From Ampullaceana balthica (lineage: Eukaryota > Mollusca > Gastropoda > Lymnaeidae): a DNA stretch of 64,000 nt. Below the pieces are notes generated by a model. That model saw only the letters and a program-made list of their open reading frames with translations. It did no database searches and had not been told where the DNA came from. The position numbers were made by a program, and so were the translations under genes. The stretch covers positions 1,919,001 to 1,983,000 of the forward strand of contig CALYLW010000039.1 of assembly GCA_944989445.1 (NCBI GenBank). The letters run 5' to 3'. Shown piece by piece: positions 20,734-32,597 of this stretch (position 1 is its first letter; each line of letters opens with the position of its first letter).

Positions 20734-23111
20734 CGCTAAAAAATTAAAACAGATGACAAAAAATACGTCTGACCGGACAACTAATGCGATATGGCAAATT
20801 TTGTGAACCAGCAACAACAGCTAAAATTAAATTTGTGACAGGAGTTAGGTCAGACTGTCACACTAGTACTTTAGTGTTCCTTCATCTCGTGGTTTACCTT
20901 ACTATTAGAAAAACTAGCCCTTATCTTAACTCCTCAATCTGTTCATCTATTTTTCATCTCAAATACACTCTAACCTTAACCACAAAAAAAACCGCTAACT
21001 TTGCACTTAACCCAACTGTTTCTCATCTCAAATTCATCCTGAACCTAACAACACACACACAAAAGTAACTCGTATAAACTTTTTTCTAAAGCACAAGAAA
21101 AACTCTTCTGTATTCCCAGGCATCGACACCCACGTGACCAGTGCCACCATCCTACCTGCCCCCATCCCCCGCCCCGCCCAAATCCAGCAATCCCATCCAC
21201 CTAATCAAACAGATCAACCGGTTCACGTCAGGTGGTCAAATGTTGGTCAGCGGAGAAGTGACCGTTGCGGGGCGCCGGGTAAGAAAGTCACCCCCCGGGC
21301 CAGTTCACACGGAGCTCGATAAACTTTCACACGGTCGCACAATGGACCAGCTCGGAACGATCTCATGACGTCATATACAGAGCTGTTGAGCTCGCACGCT
21401 GGCCGAGTGACTCTTAATAAGGCGAGACGACTCAGGCAATAAGTACGGAGTGATCAGCCCTTGTGTACACACACACACACACACCATTAGAGCGACACTC
21501 GAGGACAATAGACCGTGGTGACGGCCAGTGGTCAGTCAAACAATGACCACTGCGGGAAAACGATCGTGAATGCAACACCGGGGTCGGCGAGAGAGGTGGG
21601 GGAAGTCAATTATTTGGTTTTCAAACATAAGAGATTTGGCAATGAAATTCCGTCGGAGCGAAATCTACTTCCGGTGATGTGAGCTCAAGTTTGACCCCAG
21701 TTGAAATTAAGAAACGTTCCCCTTCCAAATGAATGTAACAGATCGCCTCTGACATTTTCTGGATGTGGTTACAGACAGGGCTGAATAGCACCATAAATAC
21801 ATGCCCCTCCCCTATCAACCATTTACTGCCCCCCCCCCGCACACACACACACACACACGAGTCCTTGTCCCTAGATTTGAACAACATTTTTTTTTAATTT
21901 TAAAACGTTTTAGTTGTAAAATTGTCTATATGACCATGTGTTCAAATGGTCTACAATTTTCATGCATTGAGAATTCTATTACGTAGAGAGAAATATGTAT
22001 AATAGTATTGAGTGAAATTAATAGGTAGTTTGATTTGGGGGCACATCAATAAAGATATATGTACCTAGAGTTAAATAAAGTACTTCGAACAGGTTTGTAT
22101 GTGGTGAGTGGTGAGACTTATAAAAAGTGTGAATACAAATAAATTATTAAAGGACACTACCCAAACAGCTAATCTCTGAGCGAATCAGAAGTGTTGTAAA
22201 TAATTAGGGCACTTCCTAAAATAGCTAATGGCTGAGCCAATCAGAATCTGTTGCTTTCTTTTAAAAAATTTTTTTAATGGTTAGGAGGTTTGATTGCATC
22301 AATATTTTGTGTACATCCTATATAATAAAAGGCTATGTTCCGTGCGGTCATCGATAGCGATTGGTCCCTCAAACACATATGACTCCTACAGCCTACAGCC
22401 AATCATATTGAACGCGTTTACACGGACGTTCAAATCGAGTTATTTTTGGTGCAGTAATTCTTCCAAGACTTTATTTTGAGATATGCGCGTTGGGATTTAT
22501 TAAAAGCTCTGTTTTTACGAGTTATTTATTTTAACTATAATGAATAGTATTTTTGACGTGATGCACATGTAATGCCGGTCGAGACGGCTGTTGGAGGGGA
22601 GTTACAACATGCCACCGAACGGTGGCGGAACGTCCTTGGACGGGCTTTGTTGCTCGTTTTACAATAAAAAGATACCCAATACATAGAGGAAAAATCGGAC
22701 GTACAAAGAATGAAATTTAATATCTTAAGACTAAAATCTAGGCCATCATATGTCTTTATCCATTGAAGAAATATAGTGCCCTCCCCCCCCCAACCCTTTT
22801 CATGCAATCAAATAGTGTTGAAATTTTCTCACCATCATAAGAGGTGAAGGACATTACCTTTACGCGCTTTCCCTGAGACTTCCCGACGCTGCCCTTGTTC
22901 CCCCCAACATCTGAGGTTCTACTAGAAGAGCAGACGTTAATGCCTTGTCCAGATGGGACACAGAGCGGAGCCGATAGCCCGTGTCTGAGCAAATGTTTGC
23001 AAACAATTCGGGGAAATTGAAGACAGCGCCAAACAGCGTGTGAAACAACGGGCCGCGATACAGGGCCGTGATTAGATAGGAAGAATGAAAGGATCTTTTA
23101 AATAAAAATTA
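20734..23111. other. Intron 1 segment: GC-richer island and AT-rich DNA
   Basis: 21120-21278 has a strong plus-strand acceptor (TTCTGTATTCCCAG) and donor (CCGG|GTAAGAAAG). It is 159 bp, open in one frame and phase 1 at both ends, with Pro/Gln-rich content (PAPIPRPAQIQQSHPP). No family is recognised. CpG-rich DNA continues to about 21600 with a TGACGTCA at 21364-21371 and a CA run at 21467-21483. The rest, 21600-23111, is AT-rich; 22313-22345 (TATATAATAAAAGGCTATG) resembles a dispersed transposon end. Confidence 0.35.
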
Positions 23112-23395
23112 AAACTTCAAACTATGATATTCTACTAACACTGATATCTCTAATAATGATGTTCAACTAACACTGATATCTCTAATTATGATGTTCTACT
23201 AACACTGATATCTCTAATAATGATGTTCAACTGACACTGATATCTCTAATTATGATGTTCAACTGACACTGATATCTCTAATTATGATGTTCAACTAACA
23301 CTGATATCCCTAATAATGATGTTCAACTGACATTGATATCTCTAATTATGATGTTCAACTAACACTGATATCTCTAATTATGATGTTCAACTCGG
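23112..23395. repeat. 32-bp minisatellite, about 9 copies
   Basis: Units contain ATGATGTTCAACTAACACTG followed by ATATCTCTAAT. A separate 27-bp x 3 repeat (AAATGACGACACACGAGGCC) follows at 23478-23552. Confidence 0.93.
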
Positions 23396-23774
23396 TAATA
23401 AGGTCTGAGATTTTCAAGTTAATACCAACACACAAGGCAAATGATTCTTCTAAATTCAGATGTACATGGCGACTTTTACCAAATGACGACACAAGAGGCC
23501 TCATTCCAAATGACGACACACGAGGCCTCATTGCAAATGACGACACACGAGTCATTATAACGTATCACCAGTGTGTCATAAAAAAGACATCAACCAGAAA
23601 GAGAAGGACAAGAATAACAATACGATTAGGGTTGAGACAAGAGTAACAATATGATTAGGGTTAAAATTAACAATACTTTTGATGAATGAGAAATTAAAAC
23701 GCTTACAAAATATTATTTATGACCACACTTGTTTCAGTATTATGGAACACATATTTTCTTTGTTTAAAAAAAGA

Positions 23775-24040
23775 AGTTAACCCTAACCATAACCCTATCT
23801 CTAGCAATAACCATAACCCTAGCCATAACCCTAACCCTAGCCATAAACATAACCCTAGCCATAAATCTAACCCTAACCCTAACTCAAACCCTAGCCATAA
23901 CCCTAACCCTAACTCAAACCCTAGCCATAACCCTAACTCAAACCCTAACCATAGCCATAACCCTAACCCTAGCCATAACCCTAACCCTAGCCATAACCCT
24001 AACCCTAGTCATAACCCTAACCCTAGCCATAACTCTAAAA
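23775..24040. repeat. Interstitial telomere-like CCCTAA-derived repeat
   Basis: Degenerate mixture of CCCTAA and CCCTAGCCATAA units, all in one orientation. It lies inside an intron, so it is interstitial and not a chromosome end. Confidence 0.9.
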
Positions 24041-24904
24041 ACAGATCACAAATGAGCCCCGCCAGAAGAAATGTTGTAGTCATTACAGGAGACAGCTTTA
24101 GATCAAACTACGACCATTAATCCGTCTCTTTTGTTGGCAGAATTAAATCTTATCTAAAGATTAATTTTAAGAAATTCTAAAATAACATTTATCAATGATA
24201 ACTAATTATAAAATCATTGATACTTAACAATACTTATCAATAATAATCATGTCATGAAAATGTAAACAGTAATCAAATATACATTAAGATTTTTTTCGAC
24301 TCTTGCCTAAGACTAAACAAAGGACAACATTCGTTGTCCCGGCCTCACGTTAACACATGAGAAAGATTACAAAGAAATTCTCAGTGACGGCGTCTTGCAT
24401 TACAAACTATCTCTGAGCCTGACCTTTGAACTATCCAGATACAATGATACAAAGACTTCATACATACGAAACTAGTCGTACGCCGTACGTGTTAATGACC
24501 CATTACTCTGTCGGCAGCGTCTTCAGATCTGTGAAACAACAGCAGACAAGTGTTCTCCCCTTTCTCAGACTCAGATATCCTCCAACAAACTGCGTACACC
24601 TAAAAACGTGCCAACGACGTTTTGAACACTTGCAGCCCGCGGGCCCGTAACTCAACTTCAAAGGGACCGCGGACCGTTTTTGTCTTGTGGGCCGCCTTGA
24701 CCACGCCACGCCCCCCTCCGCAATGACCATCTCGGTCCGATGGGATATAAACCACATTCAATGGAAGGGCCCTGATACTAGTTGTACGGCTTATATATTA
24801 AATACTCGTACCAAGATTTGGGGGGGGGGCAGTGAATTAAGAGAAGTTCAAGAGGACATAGATGAATAATTTAATGAAAAGTCGATTTTAGTTTTTTTAG
24901 TCTG
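24041..24904. other. Intron 1 segment with a possible hAT scrap
   Basis: At 24632-24695, CAGCCCGCGGGCCCG and GGGACCGCGGACCGT resemble degraded hAT termini. Otherwise unremarkable. Confidence 0.4.
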
Positions 24905-25110
24905 AGGCAGAGGTGAAGTGTAGTACTACTGTGATGTGAGGTAGAGGTGGAGTGTAGTACTACTGTGATGTGAGGTAGAGGTGAAGTGTAGTACTACTGT
25001 GATGTGAGGTAGAGGTGAAGTGTAGTACTACTGTGATGTGAGGTAGAGGTGAAGTGTAGTACTACTGTGATGTGAGGTAGAGGTGAAGTGTAGTACTACT
25101 GTGATGTTTG
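24905..25110. repeat. 34-bp minisatellite, about 6 copies
   Basis: Units contain GTGAGGTAGAGGTGAAGTGT followed by AGTACTACTGTGAT. Confidence 0.95.
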
Positions 25111-25188
25111 GAACAGCTGACATTAATATAAGTATCCCTCAATGAGCTGACAGTAGCATTTCATCACAGCTTATTCCCGAAGAAGTCG

Positions 25189-25316
25189 TTCTTACTGCCA
25201 TCATTGTGGAGGTAAGGACTACTGTAAGAACTGGCCACTGGCTGACCTAACGTTCTTACTGCCATAATCGTGGAGGTAAGGACTACTGTAAGAACTGGCC
25301 ACTGGCTGACCTAACC
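25189..25316. repeat. Tandem duplication, about 61 bp x 2
   Basis: Two copies starting CGTTCTTACTGCCAT and ending CTGGCTGACCTAAC. Confidence 0.9.
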
Positions 25317-25934
25317 AATGGCCTGGTTCCCAACATGATACGGGCTACACTGGGAAAGTCGCCACTTGGACAAGTCAGATGGCACTCGCAGATATCCGAC
25401 CCTCGCTAATGAGCTCGGACACTGTGGACACGGATAAGGTCAGATTTCAAACGAGGCCACGGATGGGGGATGATAAAAATAAGCGAGGAAAATCAGGTTA
25501 ATGAATACTCTCTGAGCATGTTAATGAACACTCTCTAAGCAGGTAAATTAATACTCTCTAAATTAAATTCCAGAATGGGCTCAGTTTAAGTCTAACTTAC
25601 ATTCAAGAATCGGCTCAGGTCAACAACGGACTGTTGCACATATTTCTGTACCTTATTATGGCATAAGTTCATGAAAAAAGGAAAACTGTTAAAAAATATT
25701 TGGTCGATTGAAACATGTGGTCGATTGAAATAGTCGGTCCAATGAAATATGTGGTCGATTGAAATATGTGGTCCATTGATATTTTGTTTACACTTTATGT
25801 TGTATCAATAGTTTCACAAGTTGCGACCGTGTGGTTATTTGTTTGATCAGAACTGTCTATCTGTACCCTCGATGTATCATTTATCTATATATACTTATAT
25901 TTGAAGCATACTTCATCTGAATGTTTCTCTATCC
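25317..25934. other. Unique intron segment with a short GGTCGATTGAAA repeat
   Basis: A 14-18 bp repeat built on TGTGGTCGATTGAAA lies at 25695-25785. No other feature. Confidence 0.5.
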
Positions 25935-26365
25935 TAACAATAGTATCGTCCTATCTGTTGTATCGTGAGACCCTAACTTTAGCGTTGTATTTTGGCTATC
26001 ACCCCTTGGGTATTATCGTATCGTCCTATCTCTATGATCGCAATCACCCCTTGGGTAATATCGTATCGTCCTATCTGTTGTATCGTGAGACCCTAACTTT
26101 AGCGTTGTATTTTGGCTATCACCCCTTGGGTATTATCGTATCGTCCTATCTCTATGATCGCAATCACCCCTTGGGTAATATCGTATCGTCCTATCTGTTG
26201 TATCGTGAGACCCTAACTTTAGCGTTGTATTTTGGCTATCACCCCTTGGGTATTATCGTATCGTCCTATCTCTATGATCGCAATCACCCCTTGGGTAATA
26301 TCGTATCGTCCTATCTCTAGGATCGAATCACCCCTTACTTAGTATAGTACCATCCTATCTGTTGT
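25935..26365. repeat. 120-bp minisatellite, about 3.4 copies, near the exon 1 donor
   Basis: Three identical 120-bp units, each built from smaller related blocks (TATCGTATCGTCCTATCT; ATCACCCCTTGGGTA). Diverged blocks continue to about 26365, some 20 bases from the exon 1 donor at 26384. Confidence 0.95.
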
Positions 26366-26384
26366 TTGGTTCCGTGGTACTTAC

Positions 26385-26859
26385 CATTGCGTAGGCCTGG
26401 TAAAAGAGAAAGACTGTTTCTATTTGAAACTGAACTAACAGTGACGTCATTGAGATGATGTTGATTGGGCTGCTGCTGCTGCTGTTGGTGCTGGTGGTGC
26501 TGTTCCGGCTGGTGCTGATCTTGGTGGTGTTGGTGATGCGGTGGCAACTGCCGCGATTGTTGTTGTTGATGATGATGCTGATGATGATGACGTGGGAGTT
26601 GGGGTACGGTCAAGTGCTGACCATAGTTGACCTGCGTGTGCTGGTGATGCAGGTGCAGCTCGGCCGGGTGAAGTTGGTGGTGACGCTGCTGCGGGTAACC
26701 ATGCATCGCACCACCACCCATGTTGCCGCCGCAGCCGCCTCCCGCTTGACCGCAGCCATACTCGGTGGACAGAAAGTTCGGCCACTGCTGTGTACTCCCG
26801 GGAATGGTCATCATTCGCCTGTCAGTGTCCAGTCGAGGTGGGTTGCTGCCCACTAACAT
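26385..26859 (-). CDS. ets1/2: ETS1/2-like exon 1: start codon and His/Gln-rich N terminus
   Basis: 475 coding bases (158 codons plus one base); donor G|GTAAGT after 26385, phase 1, which joins in frame to exon 2. The ATG at 26859-26857 is chosen because an in-frame TGA lies 15 bases upstream and the frame after it is fully open. The N terminus MLVGSNPPRLDTDRRMMTIP is followed by a Gly-rich stretch (residues about 38-50) and long His/Gln runs (about 55-135), typical of activation regions of invertebrate transcription factors and poorly conserved. Assignment to the ETS gene rests on strand, phase and position, not on similarity. The plus-strand open frame over the same bases is a shadow. Confidence 0.7.
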
Positions 26860-27704
26860 AATACTCCGCAGTCAGTAATGTGGGCCGAATGGGATCACAT
26901 AAGTCTGGCAATGAATGGTTCGTCCCACTCAAAGGAGATGCTCCCAATGAAATCCTCTAAAATATTGAAACGTTTTCAACTTTCGACGACACACCAACGG
27001 GTTGTGCCGGGTTGTGCCAGATGGTTGTGCCGGGTTGTGCCAGATGGTTGGCTTACATGGTTGTATCTGACACCAAGGCGATGTTTGTTACAGCTGCCGA
27101 TTAATATGCCATGCTTCTAAACAAGGCTAAACGATAGCTGGCGTCACAACAGTCAATTCAAATATAATCTATTTAGAGGGGTATACAAAGGGGTATATAC
27201 AGACATGATTCAAGGCTGATTGTGTGATAAAACATCACTAAACATGATCGCACATAAAACATCACTAAACATGATCGCACATAAAACCATCACACCAATC
27301 GACGCAAAGTGAACGCCCCCCCCCAGACTCTCCGAAAGGTATATTTTTTTATAAAGTAAACTATTTATGAGCCAGAACTGAACACAAATTTTAATTGTCA
27401 ACAAATCGGAAAAAAAAATAAACTGGTTAGGGGCGGTGCTTTTTTTCTAAGTGGTAAACTGTTGAGTCAAACTTAATGCGTTACGCCCCTGGGTCACCGC
27501 CATGCATTACTAACAGCGGGAGATGCATGCTGGTAGATGAAGTGTGTGTCGCGAAAGGCCACAGTTAAACTAGACACGCGACATATAGTATTATGGTTAA
27601 TGACATAGACAACCATAATGTTCCGTGTACACATCAAAACAGATCACGTGATATAGAACTATTTTGCCAAAATTATTCTAGATGATAATAATCGAATAGA
27701 TACA
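26860..27704. other. Probable 5' UTR or upstream region of the ETS gene
   Basis: Unique sequence upstream of the start codon. Short direct repeats occur: GGTTGTGCCGGGTTGTGCCA at about 26999-27050 and AAACATCACTAAACATGATC at 27229-27284. No coding signal. Confidence 0.4.
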
Positions 27705-27950
27705 ATATTACTAGACCTCTCAAACAATATGACTAGACTTCTCAAACAATGTTACTAGACCTCTCAAACAATATTACTAGACTTCTCAAAGAATATTACT
27801 AGACTTCTCAAACAATATTACTAGACTTCTCAAACAATATTACTAGACTTCTCAAACAATATTACTAGACTTCTCAAACAATATTACTAGACTTCTCTAA
27901 CAATATTACTAGACTTCTCAAACAATATTACTAGACTTCTCAAACAATAT
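27705..27950. repeat. 22-bp minisatellite, about 11 copies
   Basis: Units contain AATATTACTAGACTTCTCAA. Confidence 0.95.
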
Positions 27951-27984
27951 TTAAAAATTCACCAAACTACGATGAAATTATTTT

Positions 27985-29005
27985 TTAAAATCTTTGTCAT
28001 CTCTGATCCAAGACTTCCTTTTGGGTAGAGAGCAAACTGTACTTATGAGTGGATCTAAATCAGCTCCAATAAAGGTTAGCTTAGGACTTAGGAGTTCCAC
28101 AAGGAACTGTCTTAGGTGCCAAACTCTTTTCAATTTATATAAATGATTTACCCAAAAACATATCAACAAGAACAAAAATTAGGTTTATTTGCTGATGATT
28201 GTATAATCTATAGAACAATTGAATCAGAACAAGATAGCAAAAAGACTTAGATGAATTGATAAAATGGGAAACTAACTGAGTATGTCTTTCCATCAAGAAA
28301 TGTGTCAAATGTTAAGAGTAGCAAAGAAAAAGAAAGAAAGAAATGCAAACTATTTCATTCACGGAACAAAGATAATCCAAACTAAAAGATGTTAAGTTCT
28401 TAGGAGTAATAATAAATGAGAAATTATCATGGAATCACCATCTTAACGAATTAATGTCAAAATCAGAAAGTAATTTAAGAGTTATAAGAAGGAACTTTTA
28501 CTGATGTAATAATAATATAAAACTAAAAGGCTACCTCACTTTTGTGAGGCCTGTGCTACAATATGTATCTTCTGTATGGGACCCATCCACCAAAGAAGAC
28601 ACAGATAAACTAGAACAACTTTTTAAAAAAGGAGCTGCTAGATTCATTTCTGGAACATATTGAAAATGGACAAGAGTTGCATTATTAGTTAATTATTAAA
28701 CCTCCAAACACTAGAGGAAAGAAAAGCTAAGATCAAAGTATATATAGTAATAATAGATAAAGTATTACATTTTACTTGGACTTAAACCGCAATGATAATC
28801 TAAACAACTCTCAGATAGATATAGGAATAAAAGCACTTTTCTTATTCCGCATGCAAGAATAAACACGTACAAAATATCGTTCTCCCGGAAGTCGGGCGCG
28901 GAATGGTTGCCTGAACAGAACAAGGAAATCCAACCCTCTATCAACATTTAAAACTGTAATAAAACGCAAGACTAGATATGAATCAAGGATAGGCACAGGA
29001 CGCAA
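27985..29005 (+). pseudogene. LINE copy A: degenerate RT, 3' half
   Basis: Broken plus-strand frames match the same family as the minus-strand LINE at 39.3-40.4 kb: ATCCAAGACTTCCTTTTGGG, then GATTTACCC...AACATATCAACAAG, then TTTGCTGATGATTGTATAAT (a YADD-box region, here FADD), then TGGGACCCATCCACCAAAGA. Many indels and stops are present. The 3' end has GGCACAGGACGCAATAATG. Confidence 0.85.
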
Positions 29006-29073
29006 TAATGTTGTGGGTCCCCATGAAAACACTTATATATAGTGGGGCCGTAACGGAGGGTCTACCTTGAAGA

Positions 29074-29422
29074 TCATGGCTGTAGGTAATATGTGTCAAT
29101 GTCCATGGCTGTAGGTAATATGTGTCAATGTCCATGGATGTAAGTAATATGTGGCAATGTCCATGGCTGTAGGTAATATGTGTCAATGTCCATGGATGTA
29201 AGTAAAATGTGTCAATGTCCATGGCTGTAGGTAATATGTGTCAATGTCCATGGCTGTAGGTAAAATGTGTCAATGTCCATGGCTGTAGGTAATATGTGTC
29301 AATGTCCATGGCTGTAGGTAATATGTGTCAATGTCCATGGCTGTAGGTAATATGTGTCAATGTCCATGGCTGTAGGTAATATGTGGCAATGTCCATGGCT
29401 GTAGGTAATATGTGGCAATGTC
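29074..29422. repeat. 29-bp minisatellite, about 12 copies
   Basis: Units contain CATGGCTGTAGGTAATATGT followed by GTCAATGTC. Confidence 0.96.
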
Positions 29423-30430
29423 AGAAGATGTAACGAGAAAAGTCACATAATTATAGAGTCACAGAGTCATGTCATAGAGTCACAGAGTCATGTGTACTGT
29501 GCGAATGCAAATGACGTGCGGCTCAAGATAATAATAATAATAATAAATTGATTATTTATATAGCGCTGTATCCCAGTAAGGAACCTGGGCTCACAGCGCT
29601 TTACATGAAAGAAATAACATACTTATAAGTATTAAATTAACTTTCATATCACAACAAACACAAAAAATTACAATACATTATACATAAGCTACGTTAATCA
29701 TTTACAAGAAATGTTGTTTCATCAATTTTAAAAATAAATTGTGAAAAGATGTGTCTTAAGTGCAGTCTTGAAAGACTTGGTTGTTAGAATACTACGTATG
29801 TGTAGTAATGGTAGAGAATTCCATAAAGAACTTTGGAAAATAATTAACTGTTTGCGATTTAAAAAATGTGTTATACATAGAAAACTTTGTTTTGTTTCTA
29901 GATAGATTTATTGAATTCTTTATTTAAAAAAACTTTTGTTTTGGTTTGTCAGTTTAGAAATAGTTTAGATAGAGATGTTTTTGTCGGCCCGACATATAAA
30001 ATTACTTCTTTGACATACATTTGAAGTTAAATACCTGCATTCCATTTCGTAATTGTGGTTTTTACTTTCATATTTTGGTATCTTAAAAATACAAATATTT
30101 GAAATAGATAAGTTCCAAACTTACATATTTGTTGTATTGTTCATACTTTAAATTGTTCTTTTTTTTAAAAAAACAATTCATTTCTTTTAAATTTTAATAT
30201 AAAGAAAATCAACTGGGCAAGTCAGCTGTTAAGAAATCCCCCCCCCGGCTTTTTAATTTATGTTAATCTTATGATTTATTTATTAGTTGTATAAAATTGT
30301 CTGCTTCATCTCCACAGCACAGTTATATAATTACTACCTTTTTTTAAACGCTTTTAAATTCTCATTTTTAACTATAGTATACTTAAGATCGTGATATTGA
30401 AAATTGAATACAGTATTACACTTCCATAAA
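29423..30430. repeat. Dispersed repeat with an AGCGC hairpin, then AT-rich DNA
   Basis: 29521-29545 is (ATA)n. 29558-29608 reads ATTTATATAGCGCTGTATCC...CACAGCGCTTTACATG, an inverted repeat (AGCGCTGT/ACAGCGCT) found at the starts of widespread animal repeats, and the following text (29745-29835, AAAGACTTGG...GAGAATTCCATAAAGAAC) fits the same type. After 29950 I see only AT-rich DNA. Confidence 0.5.
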
Positions 30431-30431
30431 A

Positions 30432-30560
30432 GTTGATGTCAACAGATGGTATGATTATGTCAATAGATGGTATGCTGATGTCGATAGATGGTAAAATAAG
30501 GCAACGGATGGTATGGTTATGTCAACGGATGGTATGATTATGTCAACAGATGGTATGAAG
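30432..30560. repeat. 21-bp tandem repeat, about 6 copies
   Basis: Diverged units containing GTCAACAGATGGTATGATTA. Confidence 0.85.
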
Positions 30561-30741
30561 ATGTCTTGAAGTAAAGCTGAGCTCAAGGTTGAAATGTAGA
30601 TTTAAGACGTGTTTAATTAGGTCATGGCCACTAAAGGACATACCGTTTAATTACGGGGGCGCTAATTAATTCTCTACCCCATGAATGCGTGGTATGGAGA
30701 ACTTTTCCTTGACGACACACTGCAAGGTAAACACTGCATTA

Positions 30742-31075
30742 AGACACCCCACGCCCTTAGTAGTGCACATCAGTTGCTAGACACCCCACGCCCTTAGTAG
30801 TGCACATCAGTTGCTAGACACCCCACGCCCTTAGTAGTGCACATCAGTTGCTAGACACCCCACGCCCTTAGTAGTGCACATCAGTTGCTAGACACCCCAC
30901 GCCCTTAGTAGTGCTCATCAGTTGCTAGACACCCCACGCCCTTAGTAGTGCACATCAGTTGCTAGACACCCCACGCCCTTAGTAGTGCACATCAGTTGCT
31001 AGACACCCCACGCCCTTAGTAGTGCACATCAGTTGCTAGACACCCCACGCCCTTAGTAGTGCACATCAGTTGCTA
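30742..31075. repeat. 37-bp minisatellite, 9 copies
   Basis: Almost identical units with GACACCCCACGCCCTTAGTA followed by GTGCACATCAGTTGCTA. Confidence 0.96.
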
Positions 31076-31104
31076 GCAGATAATAACTCACGAGTCAATG
31101 GTGC

Positions 31105-31455
31105 CCAGTAATCTAGCTCATATTTCTTGACATACACCAATAATCTAGCTCATATTTCTTGACATACACCAGTAATCTAGCTCATATTTCTTGACATACA
31201 CCAGTAATCTAGCACATATTTCTTGACATACACCAATAATCTAGCTCATATTTCTTGACATAGACCAATAATCTAGCACATATTTCTTGACATACACCAG
31301 TAATCTAGCACATATTTCTTGACATACACCAGTAATCTAGCTCATATTTCTTGACATACACCAATAATCTAGTTCATATTTCTTGACATACACCAATAAT
31401 CTAGCTCATATTTCTTGACATACACCAGTAATCTAGCTCATTTTTCTTGACATTC
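31105..31455. repeat. 32-bp minisatellite, about 11 copies
   Basis: Units contain AATCTAGCTCATATTTCTTG followed by ACATACACC. Confidence 0.96.
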
Positions 31456-32597
31456 GCCTGTAATAAACGATTAGGGAATCACGTTGTTCACCTTACATGG
31501 ATGGAGTCCAATTAAAGAAAACGAGTGGATGACACAATAAAGGGTCAGCTATATACTACATTCCTCTCTACCACAACCTACACAAGACACACGGTCCACT
31601 AAAACACAACACCACAAAAACAAACTCCACTTGTCGAGGTGTCCGGTGAAATATCCCGTCCACACATATCTCCTACACCAGTCCTCAAGAATATTGCCCA
31701 ATCCGCTCGGACATAAGGTAAGACTTGGACCACTAACAAACATCCCCCTGGTCCAACACTGCGCTCTCTCCTCAATGAGATAAATAACTCACGCGAGCTG
31801 CTGGCTCTCGCGGGCTTGAACCACTTCCTCTCCCGTTCAGACGACCTGGGGTCTCAATGACAAGGTTTACTTGAAAAGAAGCGGACCGACTCACCGTTGT
31901 TTGCCTCATGTGTGGGGGTGGTGTTGTGGACGGAAAGGGGGGGGGTGTGCTGGAGGTGCTGTTGCTCTCGCGCGTTAAAAAAAAACAAAAAAAGCTTAAA
32001 TTAAGAGTGACTTCCACTACCCAACCCACATTGGCATTAGAATCTTTAACACGACTCTCTCCCCATTCCCTGTTTGTATCAAAGGCCGTTTTGTACACCT
32101 TAGTCTTAATCATGATTATATTTTAAATTCATTTTTCGAACTGTACAAATTTATTTTTTTTTAAAAAATAGCGTTGTCCCCACTAACTAATCCCTCCACG
32201 CAAAACAACACCCGCATGCTGTGTGCCGGTCACGTGTCAGGCAGGAACAGACCTCAGCCAATCACGGCGCTAGGACAGCCATTATTCATGACTCTGGGCC
32301 CCGCCTACTTCCGTTTACCGGAGGTGAGTGGAGTTTATGAATGAAAAACTGAAGGCAACACAGCGCGCCACTGGCTAACTGTTATATGAAAGGGAGGGGG
32401 GTGAGATTCTCAAGGTAGTGCTGCAAGGTATGTGGGGGCGGTGGGGGTATAAAAGGAAAAGGGGGGGTGTGAAATAAAATCATCCCAGGACAGACAAGAG
32501 AGCTTTGGTTAAATGGACACATCTTCCTCCGCTACCAGCAATTAGTTTTATATTTTATATCTAAGAAGCCAACAGCGATACAGAAAACTTGCAAAGT
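31456..32597. promoter_or_regulatory. Candidate promoter/CpG-richer region upstream of the ETS gene
   Basis: 32225-32330 holds GGTCACGTGTC (E-box), GCCAATCACGG (CCAAT box, inverted relative to the ETS gene), CCCCGCC (GC box) and two ETS-type cores (ACTTCCG; CCGGAGG). On the minus strand good donors follow at 31893 (ACG|GTGAGT) and 31793 (CGC|GTGAGT), as expected of 5' UTR exons. On the plus strand GGTATAAAAGG is at 32446-32456. Which strand is transcribed is not certain; this is motif evidence only. Confidence 0.3.

Larger units (their letters stand above)
14932..26384 (-). other. ETS gene intron 1 (11.5 kb)
   Basis: The intron between exons 1 and 2, detailed below. It is made of minisatellites, hAT pieces and AT-rich DNA. 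A further coding exon here cannot be excluded, but exons 1 and 2 already join in frame. Confidence 0.7.
481..26859 (-). other. ets1/2: ETS1/ETS2/Pointed-like transcription factor gene, 3' incomplete
   Basis: Gene span on the minus strand, assembled from eight exons that join in one frame (475, 123, 201, 81, 66, 225, 138 and 144 bp; about 484 codons). ETS1/2 factors are nuclear DNA-binding proteins at the end of RTK-Ras-ERK signalling. The order seen matches the family: variable N terminus, Leu-Thr-Pro ERK site, Pointed/SAM domain, Ser/Asn-rich linker, IKSE sumoylation-like site, then a LAGYSG helix that in vertebrate ETS1 sits directly before the ETS domain. The ETS domain exons are not in the window and should lie to the left. 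Every junction is phase 1. I cannot separate ETS1 from ETS2; invertebrates usually have one ancestral gene. Introns 1 and 2 are 11.5 and 10.1 kb and packed with repeats. Confidence 0.9.

Noticed and set aside
22860..23048. Minus-strand exon around 22860-22925
   Set aside because: A TTCTAG acceptor and AAAG|GTAATG donor exist, but the interval is not a multiple of three and would break the phase-1 chain of the ETS gene or meet a stop.
23775..24040. Chromosome end
   Set aside because: The telomere-like block is short, degenerate and followed by gene sequence on both sides.
26455..26856. Plus-strand frame of Leu/Val-rich protein
   Set aside because: It is the antisense shadow of the His/Gln-rich exon 1 (CAG/CAC repeats).
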